The notes under the pieces were generated by a model, which worked only from the letters and a program-made list of their open reading frames with translations, was not told the origin of the DNA and ran no database searches. Of a DNA stretch of 64,000 bases, positions 42,016 through 52,414 are shown piece by piece. The stretch spans positions 39,151,375 through 39,215,374 of the forward strand of contig NC_080181.1 of the NCBI RefSeq assembly GCF_950295315.1, in the 5' to 3' direction. Within the stretch, counting starts at the first letter, position 1, and the number at the start of each line of letters is the position of its first letter. The translations under genes and the position numbers were made by a program. Source of the stretch: Erinaceus europaeus (taxonomy: Eukaryota > Chordata > Mammalia > Eulipotyphla > Erinaceidae).

Positions 42016-42140
42016 CACCTGTAACACTGCTTCAACACTCATGAAGCTTCCCCCACTGTGGGTGGGGACTGGGAGCTTGAACCTGGGTCCTTGTGCATGG
42101 TAATACAGGCACTTAACAAGATGAGCCATCATCTGGCCCC
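41886..42140 (-). mobile_element. SINE-B with (GA)n
   Basis: Inverted: TTTATTTTATTGAATAGAAC, a (GA)n run at 41949-42011, CAACACTCATGAAGCTTCCC, GAGCTTGAACCTGGGTCCTT and ATCATCTGGCCCC. Confidence 0.92.
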
Positions 42141-42144
42141 TATT

Positions 42145-42293
42145 TGCTTAATTTTAATGAGAGATACAGAGAGAAAGAGGTTGGAATACTGTTTAGCTCT
42201 GACTAACAGTGGTGGTGCTAGAGATTGAACCTGGAACTTTAGAGCCCCAGGCATGAGTCTTTTGCATAACCATTATGCTGTCTCCCCAACCCT
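42145..42293 (-). mobile_element. SINE-D
   Basis: Inverted: ACTGTTTAGCTCTGACTAAC, GAGATTGAACCTGGAACTTT, CCCCAGGCATGAGTCTTTTG and TAACCATTATGCTGTC. Confidence 0.9.
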
Positions 42294-42435
42294 TTATGAA
42301 TATGTGTATATGTATGTATATCTGTATATTTTTCCTAATGGTGTTTTTCCCTCTTGGATTTAGATTTCATGGTTTATATTCTCCACAAATGGTCCGCTTT
42401 CCCTATCTTTTTGAAACTATTATCAGATGTGTATT

Positions 42436-42560
42436 CAATTTTTTATTATTTATTTATTGGAGGATTAATGTTTTATAGTCAACAATAAATACAATAGTTT
42501 GTACATACATAACATTTCCCAGTTTTCCACATTACAATACAACCCCCACTAGGTCCTTTA
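42436..42560 (-). mobile_element. L1 3' UTR fragment
   Basis: ATTTATTGGAGGATTAATGT, TATAGTCAACAATAAATACA and CAGTTTTCCACATTACAATA are the inverted end of the L1 subfamily seen at 45300-45712. Confidence 0.88.
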
Positions 42561-42744
42561 AGAGATTTTTCTGTCCATTGATTTTTGTTTGTATACATTA
42601 GATTTTTTTTTCTTTTGTGTCTCCTGGAAGTAATAAGAAAGGAAGTGGCTTGCCATCATGGAGACTACAGGGGTTGAGAAGGTGCTAGAGGATGGACAGA
42701 CATATCACACGCTTGGGTTTTGTTTTTTAACTAACAGCTAAAAT

Positions 42745-43220
42745 ACTTTTATTTTCTTTTTATTAATTTTTTTATTTTACAAAATTAAATGTCAGTAGAA
42801 GTTTAAATCCACACCATTCCCACCACCAGAATTCTGAATCTTTATTCTCCCCACTGCAAGCCACCACAGTTCCCCTAAGGTTGTAGACAGGGGCCAACCA
42901 TCATCTCTACGACTATCTGGCTACATTTATATATCATTGCCCCCTTTTTTTCTCCTGATTAAATCCTCTCTTCCCCTCCAAGCCACTCATGACAATAAAC
43001 CTCCATATGTCCCTTTCCTTTTTCTCCTCTCTCCTTGGGTGCTAATGGAGCTGGAGCTCTGGCCCACTAGGTAAGGATCGAAACAGGCTGAAGAATGACC
43101 TGCCAATGCCCATACTCAGCAGAGAAGCAATTACAGAAGCCAGAACTCCTACCTTCTGCACCCCAACAACAACCTTGATCTATACTCCCAGTGGGGGAAA
43201 AGTGATAGGATGAAGATAAC
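42745..43220. mobile_element. Family R with 5' inversion
   Basis: The left part (42745-43055) is an inverted R 3' end (ATTCCCACCACCAGAATTC, CCCTAAGGTTGTAGACAGGG). The right part (43060-43220) is a direct R segment (GACCTGCCAATGCCCATACT, AAGCAATTACAGAAGCCAGA). Head-to-head halves of one element are the mark of twin priming during L1 retrotransposition. Confidence 0.72.
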
Positions 43221-43352
43221 TCCAGATCTTTATATGAAATAATTAAAATCAGAAGAACCAACTAGTTATTTCTAGACTTCTCAGCTTTAACCTCAAAAAT
43301 GGGGAAAAAGTTGCACTGGGATATTTAACAGATAAAGAGTTGTTTTGTTTTG

Positions 43353-43435
43353 TTTTTCTGCCAACAGGGTTAACACCGGCACTACCAACCTACTGCTCCC
43401 AGAGGCTATTGTTATTATTATTATTATTATTACTA
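43353..43435 (-). mobile_element. SINE-A terminal fragment with (ATT)n
   Basis: GCCAACAGGGTTAACACCGG and ACCAACCTACTGCTCCCAGA correspond to an inverted SINE-A end, followed by (ATT)n. Confidence 0.65.
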
Positions 43436-43439
43436 TTTT

Positions 43440-43736
43440 GTATTGCCACTAGGGTTACTGCTGGGACTTGGTGCCAGCACTGCAAATCCACCAGTCCAGG
43501 TGACCATTTTTTCCTTTTTTTTTTCTCTCTCTCTTTCTCTTTCCTTCTAATTTTTATTAGGATACAAAGAAATTGAGAGAAGATGGAGAGGTACAGAGAG
43601 AGAGAGAAAGACAGACACCTGCAGACCTGCTTCACCACTCATGAAGCATACTTCCTGCAGGTAGGGAGCAGGGACTTGTACATGGGTCCTTGCACTTAGT
43701 AACGTATGCTTAACTGGGTGCTCCACTGATAAACCC
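43440..43736 (-). mobile_element. SINE-A
   Basis: Inverted: GCCACTAGGGTTACTGCTGG, ACAAAGAAATTGAGAGAAGA, CACCACTCATGAAGCATACT, GGGACTTGTACATGGGTCCT. Confidence 0.88.
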
Positions 43737-43737
43737 C

Positions 43738-43933
43738 TTTTTCTTTCTTTTTAACTAGATAGGACAGAGAGAAATTAAGAGGGAAGGGTGAGATAGAGAG
43801 GGAGAGAGACTCTTATAGACCTACTTCACCACTCATGAAGGATCCCCTGTAGGTGGAGAGTGGGGGCTCGAACTCGGGTCCTTGCATATGGCATTATGTA
43901 AATTTAACCAGAAATGCCACAGCCTGGCCCCCA
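43738..43933 (-). mobile_element. SINE, A/B type
   Basis: Inverted: TAGATAGGACAGAGAGAAAT, CACCACTCATGAAGGATCCC, GGGGGCTCGAACTCGGGTCC (intact B box) and CACAGCCTGGCCCCC. Confidence 0.88.
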
Positions 43934-44032
43934 ATGTAGGGTATGTTTATAAATCATTTCCTACTGCTTAAATCCATATGACTGCACTTAACCACTGAGC
44001 AGTTCTCATATGCTAGAGCAATGGCTGAAAGT

Positions 44033-44192
44033 AATGGGGAGGTGGCCCAATGGTGAGACAAAAGACTTCCTCATTTTTTGTGTATGGTCCTAAGTTTCAT
44101 CCCCAGCATCATATATACTAGCATGGTGCTGTCTTCTCTCCCTTTTCTTCTTTCTCTTGCTCTGTCATTTAAATAAATATTTCTTAAAATAT
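44033..44192 (+). mobile_element. SINE-C
   Basis: GGGGAGGTGGCCCAATGGTG, TTTCATCCCCAGCATCATAT, GGTGCTGTCTTCTCTCCC and AAATAAATATTTC. A SINE-A has landed in its A-rich end. Confidence 0.78.
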
Positions 44193-44461
44193 TTATTTAT
44201 TTATTTCCTTTTGTTGTTTTATTGTTGTAGTTATTATTGTTGTTATTGATGTCGTTGTTGTTGGATAGGACAGAGGGAAATGGAGAGAGGAGGGGAAGAC
44301 AGAGAGGGGAAGAGAAAGACAGACACCTGCAGACCTGCTTCACCACTTGAGAAGCGACTCCCCTGCAGGTGGGGAGCTGGGGGTTCGAACCAGGATCCTT
44401 AAGCCTGTCCTTGCGCTTTGCACCACCTGTGCTTAACCCACTGTGCTACAACCTGACTCCC
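44193..44461 (-). mobile_element. SINE-A
   Basis: Inverted: TTTATTTATTTCCTTTTGTT, GTTGTTGTTGGATAGGACAG, GAAGCGACTCCCCTGCAGGT, GGGGGTTCGAACCAGGATCC and CAACCTGACTCCC. Confidence 0.95.
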
Positions 44462-44878
44462 TTAAATACATATTTTTAAAAGCAACTGAGGACAGAAAAT
44501 TAACAACATTTGAATCATTTTCCTCCCCCTTGACATAAGGGGCAAATTCCTTAACTTTCTCATATGAATGAAAAAACCACAAAGTTTAGAAAACTAAGGC
44601 CACAAAATTAAACACTATGTTGTAAGCAAGCTAATTTTGTGCAGTATTAGTAATATAGCGGTGTAATACAGCAATATAGTAGCAAATATTCGTAGCTGGT
44701 TACTGTAGCAGGTCACAATCCCATTACAATAAAACTGCTCATTTGTATGCCATTAAAATGAAGTTACTAAAATGTTATGACTAAACAGACAACATTATAA
44801 AAGTATGTATTATGATCAATTTGGAGACAAAATACATTAAGTATAAGAATAGTTGATTCTACTACACCTAAATTTAAA
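44462..44878. other. Unassigned stretch
   Basis: AT-rich, no gene. Confidence 0.4.
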
Positions 44879-44879
44879 T

Positions 44880-45083
44880 ACATCTTTTTAATTTTATAGT
44901 TTTACTAGGTAGAGGCAGAAATAAATTAAGAGAAAGGAGGAGACAGAAAAAAAGAGACACTCACAGCACTGCATCAGCACTTGTGAAGCTTTCCCCTTAC
45001 AAGTAGGGACCAGGGGCTTGAACCTGGACACATAGTATTCAATAATATATGCACTCTAATGAGTGCACTACCACCAGCCTCCA
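44880..45083 (-). mobile_element. SINE-B
   Basis: Inverted: CATCAGCACTTGTGAAGCTT, GGGGCTTGAACCTGGACACA and CACTACCACCAGCCTCC; an older copy. Confidence 0.85.
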
Positions 45084-45299
45084 TGTCTGAATTTCAGAGC
45101 ATTCATGTCATGCCATCACCCTGCCTATCTATTCTTCTAAGACTGTCCCACACCTCCATTCTTTCTATAATTTGCACATGTCATCTGTCCTTTTTACTAA
45201 CTTCTCTTTGAGGGGACACCAAGGTATGGCCCATCACAATACTCCATTATCAATTCTAGATACTGAACTGAATATACAAATTTTCATTTAAAAAAAAGC

Positions 45300-45712
45300 A
45301 AGTTTATATACACAATGGAATACTACTCAGCTGTAAAAAATGGTGACTTCACCGTTTTCAGCCGATCTTGGATGGACCTTGACAAAATCATGTTGAGTGA
45401 AATAAGTGAGAAACAGAAGGATGAATATGGAATGATCTCACTCTCACTCTCAGGCCGAAGTTGAAAAACAAGATTAGAAAAGAAAACACAAGTCGAACCT
45501 GAAATGGAATTGGAGTATTACACCAAAGTAAAAGACTCTGGGGTGGGTGGGTGGGTGGGGAGAATACAGGTCCATGAAAGATGATGAATGACATAGTGGG
45601 GGTTGTATTGTGAAATGGGAATCTGGGGAATGTTATGCATGTACAAACTATTGTATTTACTGTTGAATGTAAAACATTAATTCCCCAATAAAGAAATAAA
45701 TTATTTAAAAAA
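45300..45712 (+). mobile_element. L1 3' end (ORF2 C-terminus plus 3' UTR)
   Basis: The frame reading YTQWNTTQL/YTMEYYSAVKNGDF-like sequence, then DLDKIMLSEISEKQKDEYGM, is the C-terminus of L1 ORF2. The 3' UTR ends AACATTAATTCCCCAATAAA, a polyadenylation signal. It is 5'-truncated, with only the last ~60 codons kept. Confidence 0.9.
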
Positions 45713-45795
45713 AAGAAAGGGGAAGATAAAGATAAAAAATGCAATTACAAAGTTATCAAATTAAAGTTACAACAGAATTGAAAAAAAAAAAAAGT
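45713..45795 (+). other. Possible L1 3' transduction
   Basis: After the L1 A-rich end comes about 60 bases of non-L1 sequence (GATAAAGATAAAAAATGCAA onward), then a second A13 tail, after which the older host repeat resumes (GTCAGTGTCATTCC). Confidence 0.5.
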
Positions 45796-45840
45796 CAGTG
45801 TCATTCCAGATCTCGTCACTACTTTATTAATCTAAAGAAG

Positions 45841-46420
45841 CCTTGTACTCCTTGGTTGGCTGTGGCTTTGCTAGCTTTTTGTTGCTGTTTGTTATTTAGT
45901 TTGTCTTATTGATGGCAGAGAAAGAGAGACAGCCAGAGAACCACGCTGGCCCATGCAAAGCCAGAGATCAAACTGTACCACTTGCAGGGCAGTTGGTTTT
46001 ACTGTTGGTAAAACTATGGAGATAGATACTCCAAAGAGTTACCCTGAGATGGTGCTTTAATAATCTAACAGCACAGGGAGGACAGGAGAATCTGAGTCTC
46101 CGAAGAGTAGCATAGAGGCAGCTGCACAGAAACCCCCCTCACAGCTCATGGGGAGGGAGAGAGCAGGAGGCTTTGGTCCTGGTGAAACCTGTGACCACCC
46201 TAAGGGAAAAGGCAGAGTGCGCTAGGGAGTCAACCCACACAATCCAAGGGACTTAGGCAGAGCCCCAGATGCAAGAGCAGCATAAGGAGAAGAAACAGCC
46301 CCATGCAAATATTCTTCCATATTGAGGGCTTATCTTTTTCCAAAGCTAATCTCATGTGTCATCTATAGAGTGACCACTACTTGATTCCATGTCCATTTTA
46401 GAGAGTAAGTCTCCCTTAAG
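45841..46420. other. Unassigned stretch
   Basis: No gene; possibly an old SINE at 45890-46000. Confidence 0.4.
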
Positions 46421-46429
46421 ATGCCCTAG

Positions 46430-46562
46430 TTCCCACCCGAAGGGGGAAAAGCTTTGCAAGTGGTAAAGCTGTGCTGCAAGTTGTCTCCTTGTCTCTCTCC
46501 TCCTCTATTTCCCTCTACCCTCTTGATTTCTGGCTGTCTCTATCCAGTAAATAAAGATGACC
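46430..46562 (+). mobile_element. SINE-B, head truncated
   Basis: CTTTGCAAGTGGTAAAGCTG, CTTGATTTCTGGCTGTCTCT and TATCCAGTAAATAAAG. Confidence 0.88.
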
Positions 46563-46651
46563 AGGGAAAAAAATAATCTGAAATCACGGAACAAGAGTGA
46601 ACAGCTACTGAGACTAAAATCTTCTGGTTATACTATAAGACTCTTGTTTTT

Positions 46652-46917
46652 GGGAGCTGGGCTATAGCGCAGCGGGTTAAGCGCAGGTGGCGCAAAGCAC
46701 AAGGACCGGCATAAGGATCCTGGTTCGAACCCTGGCTCCCCACCTGCAGGGGAGTCCCTTCACAGACGGTGAAGCAGCTCTGCAGGTGTCTATCTTTCTC
46801 TCCTCCTCTCTGTCTTCCCCTCCTCTCTCCATTTCTCTCTGTCCTATCCAACAACAACAACAATAAAACAACAAGGGCAACAAAAGGGAATAAATAAATA
46901 AAATAAATATTTAAAAA
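46652..46917 (+). mobile_element. SINE-A, young copy
   Basis: GGGAGCTGGGCTATAGCGCA, CCTGGTTCGAACCCTGGCTC, full body and tail. AAGACTCTTGTTTTT at 46637-46651 and 46918-46932 is a perfect 15-bp target duplication. Confidence 0.98.
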
Positions 46918-47089
46918 AAGACTCTTGTTTTTAAAAAGGCCCATTTCAGGACACAGAAGAGAAACTCACTCGTCTTGGGCCTTATTTAACATGTCAGAAA
47001 GCAGCACAGACACTTGTGAAATTATCTCATTAGCCTACAGTTGACCTCTCTGTAATAGGGTTTAATAATGATAAAAAGGAGGTTCAGGG

Positions 47090-47370
47090 AGGGCACACTG
47101 TCTGGCTGTGCCACCCTGTATTGCTTGCATGTCATCCCCACTCCCTGATCCCTATCCACCCAACTAACACTTCCCCAAACCCCATCTTTCTAGTAATTTG
47201 AACATGCAAATTACTTGTTACTTCTTTCTTTGTGAGGGAAGGCAAGAGTGGAGGACCTGGTCTTTCACAATGGGCTATTCTCAAAACTAGCTATTGAACT
47301 AAATATGCCTATTTTTATACCCCAAAATCAGTGTCATTCTAGATCTGATGGACATTTTACTTTGCTCACT
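47090..47370. repeat. Old duplicated segment, copy 2
   Basis: Partner of 45085-45840, uninterrupted. Shared landmarks include TTGCATGTCATC, TTCTTTGTGAGGG, TATTGAACTAAATATG and AATCAGTGTCATTCTAGATC. Confidence 0.55.
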
Positions 47371-48300
47371 TTTCAAAATACGGGGGTGGGGGGAAGCACA
47401 CTATTCAACAGTTGGGAATGAGGGACTGAGCCTATATTTGTTTGATCTGTGATCAGGACTGATTCCTGCAGTGTTCTCAGCTGGCATCCTTCTGTGTTCT
47501 AAATTCTTGCAGTCAGACATGAACACACACAAGTGATGGGTTAAGGTTCCTGAGAGGGAAGTGAGTTGCAAACTTGGAAACTCTAAGATTAGAAATTGAC
47601 CTATGCAAGGACCAGAGTTTTAAGATGCCAGCACTCCCCTCCCTGTCCCAAACCCCCAACCCTCACGTGGGTGGTAGGGATGGAAAGTTTCATATAGAAC
47701 ATGACTGCAGTTATCACCACAGTACTAAAGCTTCACGGTGTGCCAGATTGGCAGGTGCCCTCCCAGGTAAGTTATGACATGACCACTCAGCCCCCTGCAT
47801 AAGATCTCGAAAAGGCAAGGCTGCTTCCTTGCAAATACAGTGAACGCCAATCCAAGTCAAGTCCTGGGTTGAGCTTGGCCTAGAACAGATGGGAAGTCAG
47901 GGGTAGCCCAGGACTCCCGGGCAGTCTCAGATGCTGTCCTTCATGGGCTAGCATATTCAGAGCTCAGACATGTTAGGACATGGTTGTCATAGAATTGTAG
48001 CACAGTGACAGGACTAACCCCACTGCATGGAGGTGAAGGAGGCTGGAAATTTTAAGTGTCTTTCAATTTTCAGATGGTTGCTGAAAAGAAAGATATCTTT
48101 CTTTGTAAAGGAGCATTACATGCTCTGCTCTGAGGGCAACAACAGATGAGAGGACCTCATAATTTGATACTATTAGTATCAACTTCTGTCTCAGGAGACT
48201 GAAATCTGAGTGTTCTCAGCTCAAATTATTGGGGGGGGGGGTAGGTCTGGATAGAGGACCTGAAGGAAGCAGGACCAGGCTGTCTGCATAAAGTTTACCT
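47371..48300. other. Unassigned stretch
   Basis: No named repeat, apart from a G11 run at 48231-48241. No gene. Confidence 0.4.
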
Positions 48301-48780
48301 GGAAAGATTATGTGCAGCGCCCAGGCAGTGACATCCCCCCAGAGGGCTCTGCTGTTGGGGATCAGGTGGGCTTTCAGTGATCTTTCTAAATATATCCCGT
48401 CTAGCCAGCAGCTCAGAAGGCCTGCTGTGACTGCAGCACTTGAAGTTTATGTATATTTCTCTAGAGATTCCTATGCCCATGTGCTATGGGCACACATTCC
48501 CCCTACTCCACCCCTTGCAGAGACCCTGCCCAGAGCCTCCGAGGAGGAGGCTGAAGAGTTCACCCACCTCCCTGGAGGGACCTCATTCACCCCTTGTCTG
48601 AGCCACTGGGGACCCACCAAGGGTGTACCTTGCCAACTGCATGTTCCTCTCACTTGAATAAATATAAATACTATGTCTTCAATTAATTTGCTTGGCCTCC
48701 TGTTTATCTGATTCTCTCATTTTCTGTAATTCAGTTGTTGTGCAAATTAAATTCTTAGCCCCAGCTCAAAACATTCAGCA
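48301..48780 (+). other. GC-richer segment, possibly an old LTR
   Basis: It holds a 115-codon frame (48310-48657) without a recognisable domain, then CTTGAATAAATATAAATACT (polyadenylation-like) and TTTATCTGATTCTCTCATTT, ending near CTCAAAACA. An LTR R-U5 would look like this, but a host 3' terminal exon cannot be excluded. Confidence 0.3.
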
Positions 48781-49750
48781 AAATGACCTCTGATGAAGCC
48801 CTAACAGATCTGAATAAAGACAAAGTGTGCAATTAACTGTTGTCCCTCATCTGCGGCCATCCATCTTGACTCCCATTTTTAGCAGACAGAGATTCTCACT
48901 GCCTCGCCCAGATCAGCATTGTAGGTTGCAGTCCAATAGCAAATCTGAAATTATTTTCAGCATATTTCTCTTGAAACAGAGCCTGACTAGATCTCTCAGT
49001 ATCTGCACACTGTCTTACCTAAGTTCTTGCAAAGTATAAATTTGAAAACCATAAAAAAAAAGTACACGGCCAAATAAGGCTCCAGCACTAAAAATTCCTA
49101 TTTCCTTTATTCAATATATAGAACAGTTATTATTTTTTCTTAAAAATAAAAAGGAACTGATATTTTTTCAGCTGAAGTTTTTCACATGCACTAGGCATAT
49201 AGCAACTGAGAATAATGAACACATTATATAATCCAGATGATTGACATAATTAACTGTGACCTGACCTGGGTGCTCTCTCTGAGCAAGGCCATAGGTACCT
49301 GCTTGTTCAGTGCTACCTAGTGATTACAGTAAGTGACCTGACTCTTATATGTCCTGTGATATCTATTTTCCCTAGAAGTGGACTTCTGAACTTCGTATTT
49401 CTTAATAAGACTGGAAATTCTCACAGGATAGGAATATTTATCCAGAATGTTCTGAAAGAGCACAGTCACCTAAAGATGTTCAGTATCTTGGGTTTTAAAT
49501 GTATGGCAGCTTATCTCTGGGATGGAAACAAGGAAGAAAAAATATGTAACAACTAGCTGAATAAGCAACTGATACCATATGCGCTCACTGCAGACATTAC
49601 CTTACAGGTCTTTTACCCTCTCTAAGTATTAAAGAGAAGAGTCACTAGAGAAATAAGAAAAATGATGAAGCAAGACAGACATGTAAGTAATGCTACAGAG
49701 ATAGCTTTGCTTGGATACAATTTTACTCAAGACATCCAACAGTGCCTACT
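48781..49750. other. Unassigned stretch
   Basis: AT-rich, no gene or named repeat. Confidence 0.4.
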
Positions 49751-49770
49751 TATACTCTACCTCTAAAAAG

Positions 49771-49815
49771 GAGGAGGAGGAGGAGGAAGAAGGAAAAGGA
49801 GAAGGAGAAGAATGG
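49771..49815 (+). repeat. (GGA)n/(GAA)n tract
   Basis: Fifteen or so GGA, GAA and AAGGAG units. Confidence 0.95.
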
Positions 49816-50000
49816 ACAAAGCAAAAGGAAAAATGCTGGAAGACAAACATGCTATGAATGTTCTCTTGCATTCCAGATTAGAATCATATTTTAAAAGTAA
49901 ATGCTTATTTTCAGACATAAAAAAAAAAAACCAACATATCCCCCACATCTAAAAGCAATGAAACATGAACAGGAGATGAGAAAACTTCTCCAAGACCACA

Positions 50001-50001
50001 A

Positions 50002-50050
<49 letters not shown>

Positions 50051-50119
50051 ACACAGGAGAGAGGGGGGTTGAAAAACATCACACACACACACAGAGAAAG
50101 AGAGAGGTTTGAGAAACAG

Positions 50120-50160
<41 letters not shown>

Positions 50161-50175
50161 GAGAGAGAGAGGTTT
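50001..50175 (+). repeat. (CA)n compound microsatellite
   Basis: (CA)n blocks at 50001-50055, 50079-50094 and 50121-50154 are separated by two GAGAGAGGTTTGA-type spacers, each followed by AAAAACA/GAAACAG. The block-plus-spacer unit looks tandemly duplicated. Cys/Val frames across it are artefacts. Confidence 0.95.
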
Positions 50176-50179
50176 GAAA

Positions 50180-51360
50180 AACAGTCAAGGAAATTCGAAG
50201 GCTGTTTCCTCCCTTGCTAAGGAACATAAGAAGTGAGAGCAACACTGAGGAAGTAGAAATAAAAGAGTTGTCTAAATCACACCTTAAGTCTGCACTCTCT
50301 GAAGCTTTTGAGTAAAGCTCACACCCACCACACCATCTGACATACCAAGCAAAACCAGCATCTCCATTTGTAGCTGGGGAGACAAAGGCTGTGCAGGTCA
50401 ACCAGGGCTTCTCTAGGCACTTGTGGTAAGGACTCAGTTTTTCTGCAAACTGAACTAATGCTATCCTGCAGAGCAAATGCTGTTTCTAAGTGGACAGACC
50501 AGGGCTTGGTTTCCTGATGCTAAAGACACTGGGAATACCAAATTCCTGGGGTCTCTGAGAACAATAAAAATAAGAAGTTGCTTCATACTTGGAAAACTGG
50601 GCTCCTTGCTCTCTTCTGCACTGAATGTGCATCTACTTTTGACAAAGGAAAGCACGGCTGTAGCTGATGTCCCTGACATCCAGCAATTTCAGCAGATTTA
50701 TGGTGTTGTGCTCTAGCCGAAAGCTGCTTAAACTGATTGTTGCTAAAGCATTTATCACTTCATTCATTCTAGATAGTTTATCTTGCAGTAGGTATGCTTC
50801 AGAAAGAGGCAATGGATGAATAGATGCCTGTAGGTTATTTGCAAGTCATTGGGATGGAGAATGGAGTCTGAATTTCTGAAACATGCCCCCTGTTCAGAGT
50901 TGGCAAAAAGTAGTCCTTTGCTGAAGTCCGGGATATAGTATCAGCACAAAGTTCTTTGAAGTTCCCTCTTGGTGATCCAGTCCCACCCCCAACCTTCCCT
51001 CCTACCCATCCAACCTGTCTGATTTCAGCTCGTCCAGTCAGTTCTAAAAGTCTATCTTTAAAGATCCCTGATCTAGGCCAAGTTGCTTTGTAATATCACA
51101 TCAAAGCTCTCCTCTACATTTCTTCAAGCCATTCATCTTGACTTGCTTATTAGTAAGACATGATCATGTGAATCAATACATATCTTCTTGAGTCTATCCC
51201 TTGGGTTGTTTAGTTTTATTCTTAACACATCAACTGGCACTAAATTAGTAGTCAGTGATCACATACTAATTCAATGCCAGTTGCTGGAATGCCAGGAGGG
51301 GCAGGTATTTGGAGGTGTTTCCCAGGTTTTTATGGATTGAGTAACAAGTTCTTGAATTCT
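50180..51360. other. Unassigned 1.2-kb stretch
   Basis: A 118-codon minus-strand frame (50120-50476) and a 79-codon plus-strand frame (50477-50716) carry no signature. No named repeat. Confidence 0.4.
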
Positions 51361-51364
51361 GGTC

Positions 51365-51738
51365 CATACACTCAAAAGAGGAGAAATGTTAAGGGAAGAT
51401 GACTAGAGGGCTCTGAACCCATCATCAGGACCCAGAGAGACCCAGAGAGAGAAGAGGAAAAAAGGAAGGTCATTTAGAAGTAGGAATAGATGTACGTGTG
51501 ACTTAGAAAGGAAGAGAAGACAGGACCATAAGGAAAAAAATGGATATATATATATATATATATATATGTCATTAGTCAATGCATATCTGTGTCCTTGGGA
51601 GAACTATTACAGTTTCTAATGGAGGGAATAGGGATACAGAACTCTGGTGGTGGAAACAGCATGGAATTATATCCCTATTATCTCATAATGTTGTAAATCA
51701 ATATTAAATCACTAATAAAATTTTAAAATTACCAAAAA
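51365..51738 (+). mobile_element. Family R, 3' end
   Basis: GACTAGAGGGCTCTGAACCC, TGTACGTGTGACTTAGAAAG, a (TA)n run at 51542-51568, TGTGTCCTTGGGAGAACTAT and TCAATATTAAATCACTAATA. The longer R variant. Confidence 0.85.
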
Positions 51739-51742
51739 AATA

Positions 51743-52190
51743 AAGGGTTCCACAACAGGTGAGTGGCTAAGAAAGCTGTGGTATATATACATAATGGAAT
51801 ACTATTCAGTTATTAAGAATGATGAAGTCATCATCTTCACCTTATTTTAAATGGAGCTTGAAGGAATCATGTTCAGTGAGATAAGCCAGAAAGTGAAGGA
51901 TGAATATAGGATGATCTCACTCATGGGCAGAATTCATGAAACAAGCACAGAAAGGAAAAACAAAAAGTACAACTTGGACTAGTTTGGTGTAGTACAGCAA
52001 AACATCAAATGACACTGGGGAAGGAGGGCAGGGAGAGGGCTGCAGGGAGGAGAAGCTTTCAGGTCCTGACACGTTGATTGTGGAGTGAGAGTGTTTTGCA
52101 GACACCTGTGTTGGTGAGATGAGAAATTGCATCCATGTGTTAACAACTTTCCTGTAAACTATTAACCTCCCATTAAAAAATAATAATAAT
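51743..52190 (+). mobile_element. L1 3' end, second subfamily
   Basis: TGTGGTATATATACATAATG and GAATACTATTCAGTTATTAA encode the L1 ORF2 C-terminus. The 3' UTR (AGTACAACTTGGACTAGTTT, CTATTAACCTCCCATTAAAA) differs from that at 45300. The copy is more diverged and ends in (AAT)n. Confidence 0.85.
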
Positions 52191-52218
52191 AATTAAGATA
52201 TAAAGAAGGATCCTATCA

Positions 52219-52321
52219 TGCTCGCTGCAGCAGTACATATACTAAAATTGGAATGATACAGAAAAGATTAGCAACCCTGAGCATGAATGACACACAAATT
52301 CATGAATCATTCCATATTTTT
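52219..52321 (+). pseudogene. RNU6: U6 snRNA pseudogene
   Basis: TGCTCGCTGCAGCAGTACAT, ATACTAAAATTGGAATGATA, AGATTAGCAACCCTGAGCAT and CATTCCATATTTTT span the whole ~107-nt U6, with a few deletions and an altered ACAGAGA box. About 38 non-U6 bases and an A13 tail follow. GATCCTATCA at 52209 and 52361 is the target duplication, so this is an L1-mobilised retropseudogene. The gene promoter (TATA/PSE) is absent. Confidence 0.95.
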
Positions 52322-52352
52322 AAGAAAATAAAGATGACATAAAATGTAAAAA

Positions 52353-52410
52353 AAAAAAAAGATCCTATCAAATTCAGTTCAAAAAAAGATCCTATCAAAT
52401 TCAGTTCAAC
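52353..52410 (+). repeat. Short tandem duplication at U6 3' edge
   Basis: AAAAAAAGATCCTATCAAAT and the following TCAGTTC occur twice head to tail. Confidence 0.88.
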
Positions 52411-52414
52411 CCAC

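Larger units (their letters stand above)
45085..45840. repeat. Old duplicated segment, copy 1, split by L1
   Basis: Sequence at 45085-45295 and 45785-45840 is similar in order to 47090-47370 (shared CATGTCATC, TTACTT/TAACTTCT, CTTTGTGAGGG-like, ACTGAAC and TCAGTGTCATTC blocks). The L1 at 45300 interrupts it. The family is not one I can name. Confidence 0.55.

Noticed and set aside
48310..48657. 115-codon plus-strand frame before a polyadenylation-like signal
   Set aside because: Considered as a terminal exon, but there is no clear acceptor site or homology; a decayed LTR is as likely.
49891..50236. Cys-Val and Thr-His repeat proteins
   Set aside because: Translations of (CA)n/(GT)n microsatellites.
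52219..52321. Functional U6 gene
   Set aside because: Deletions, a changed ACAGAGA box, an A tail and flanking target duplication; no upstream snRNA promoter seen.
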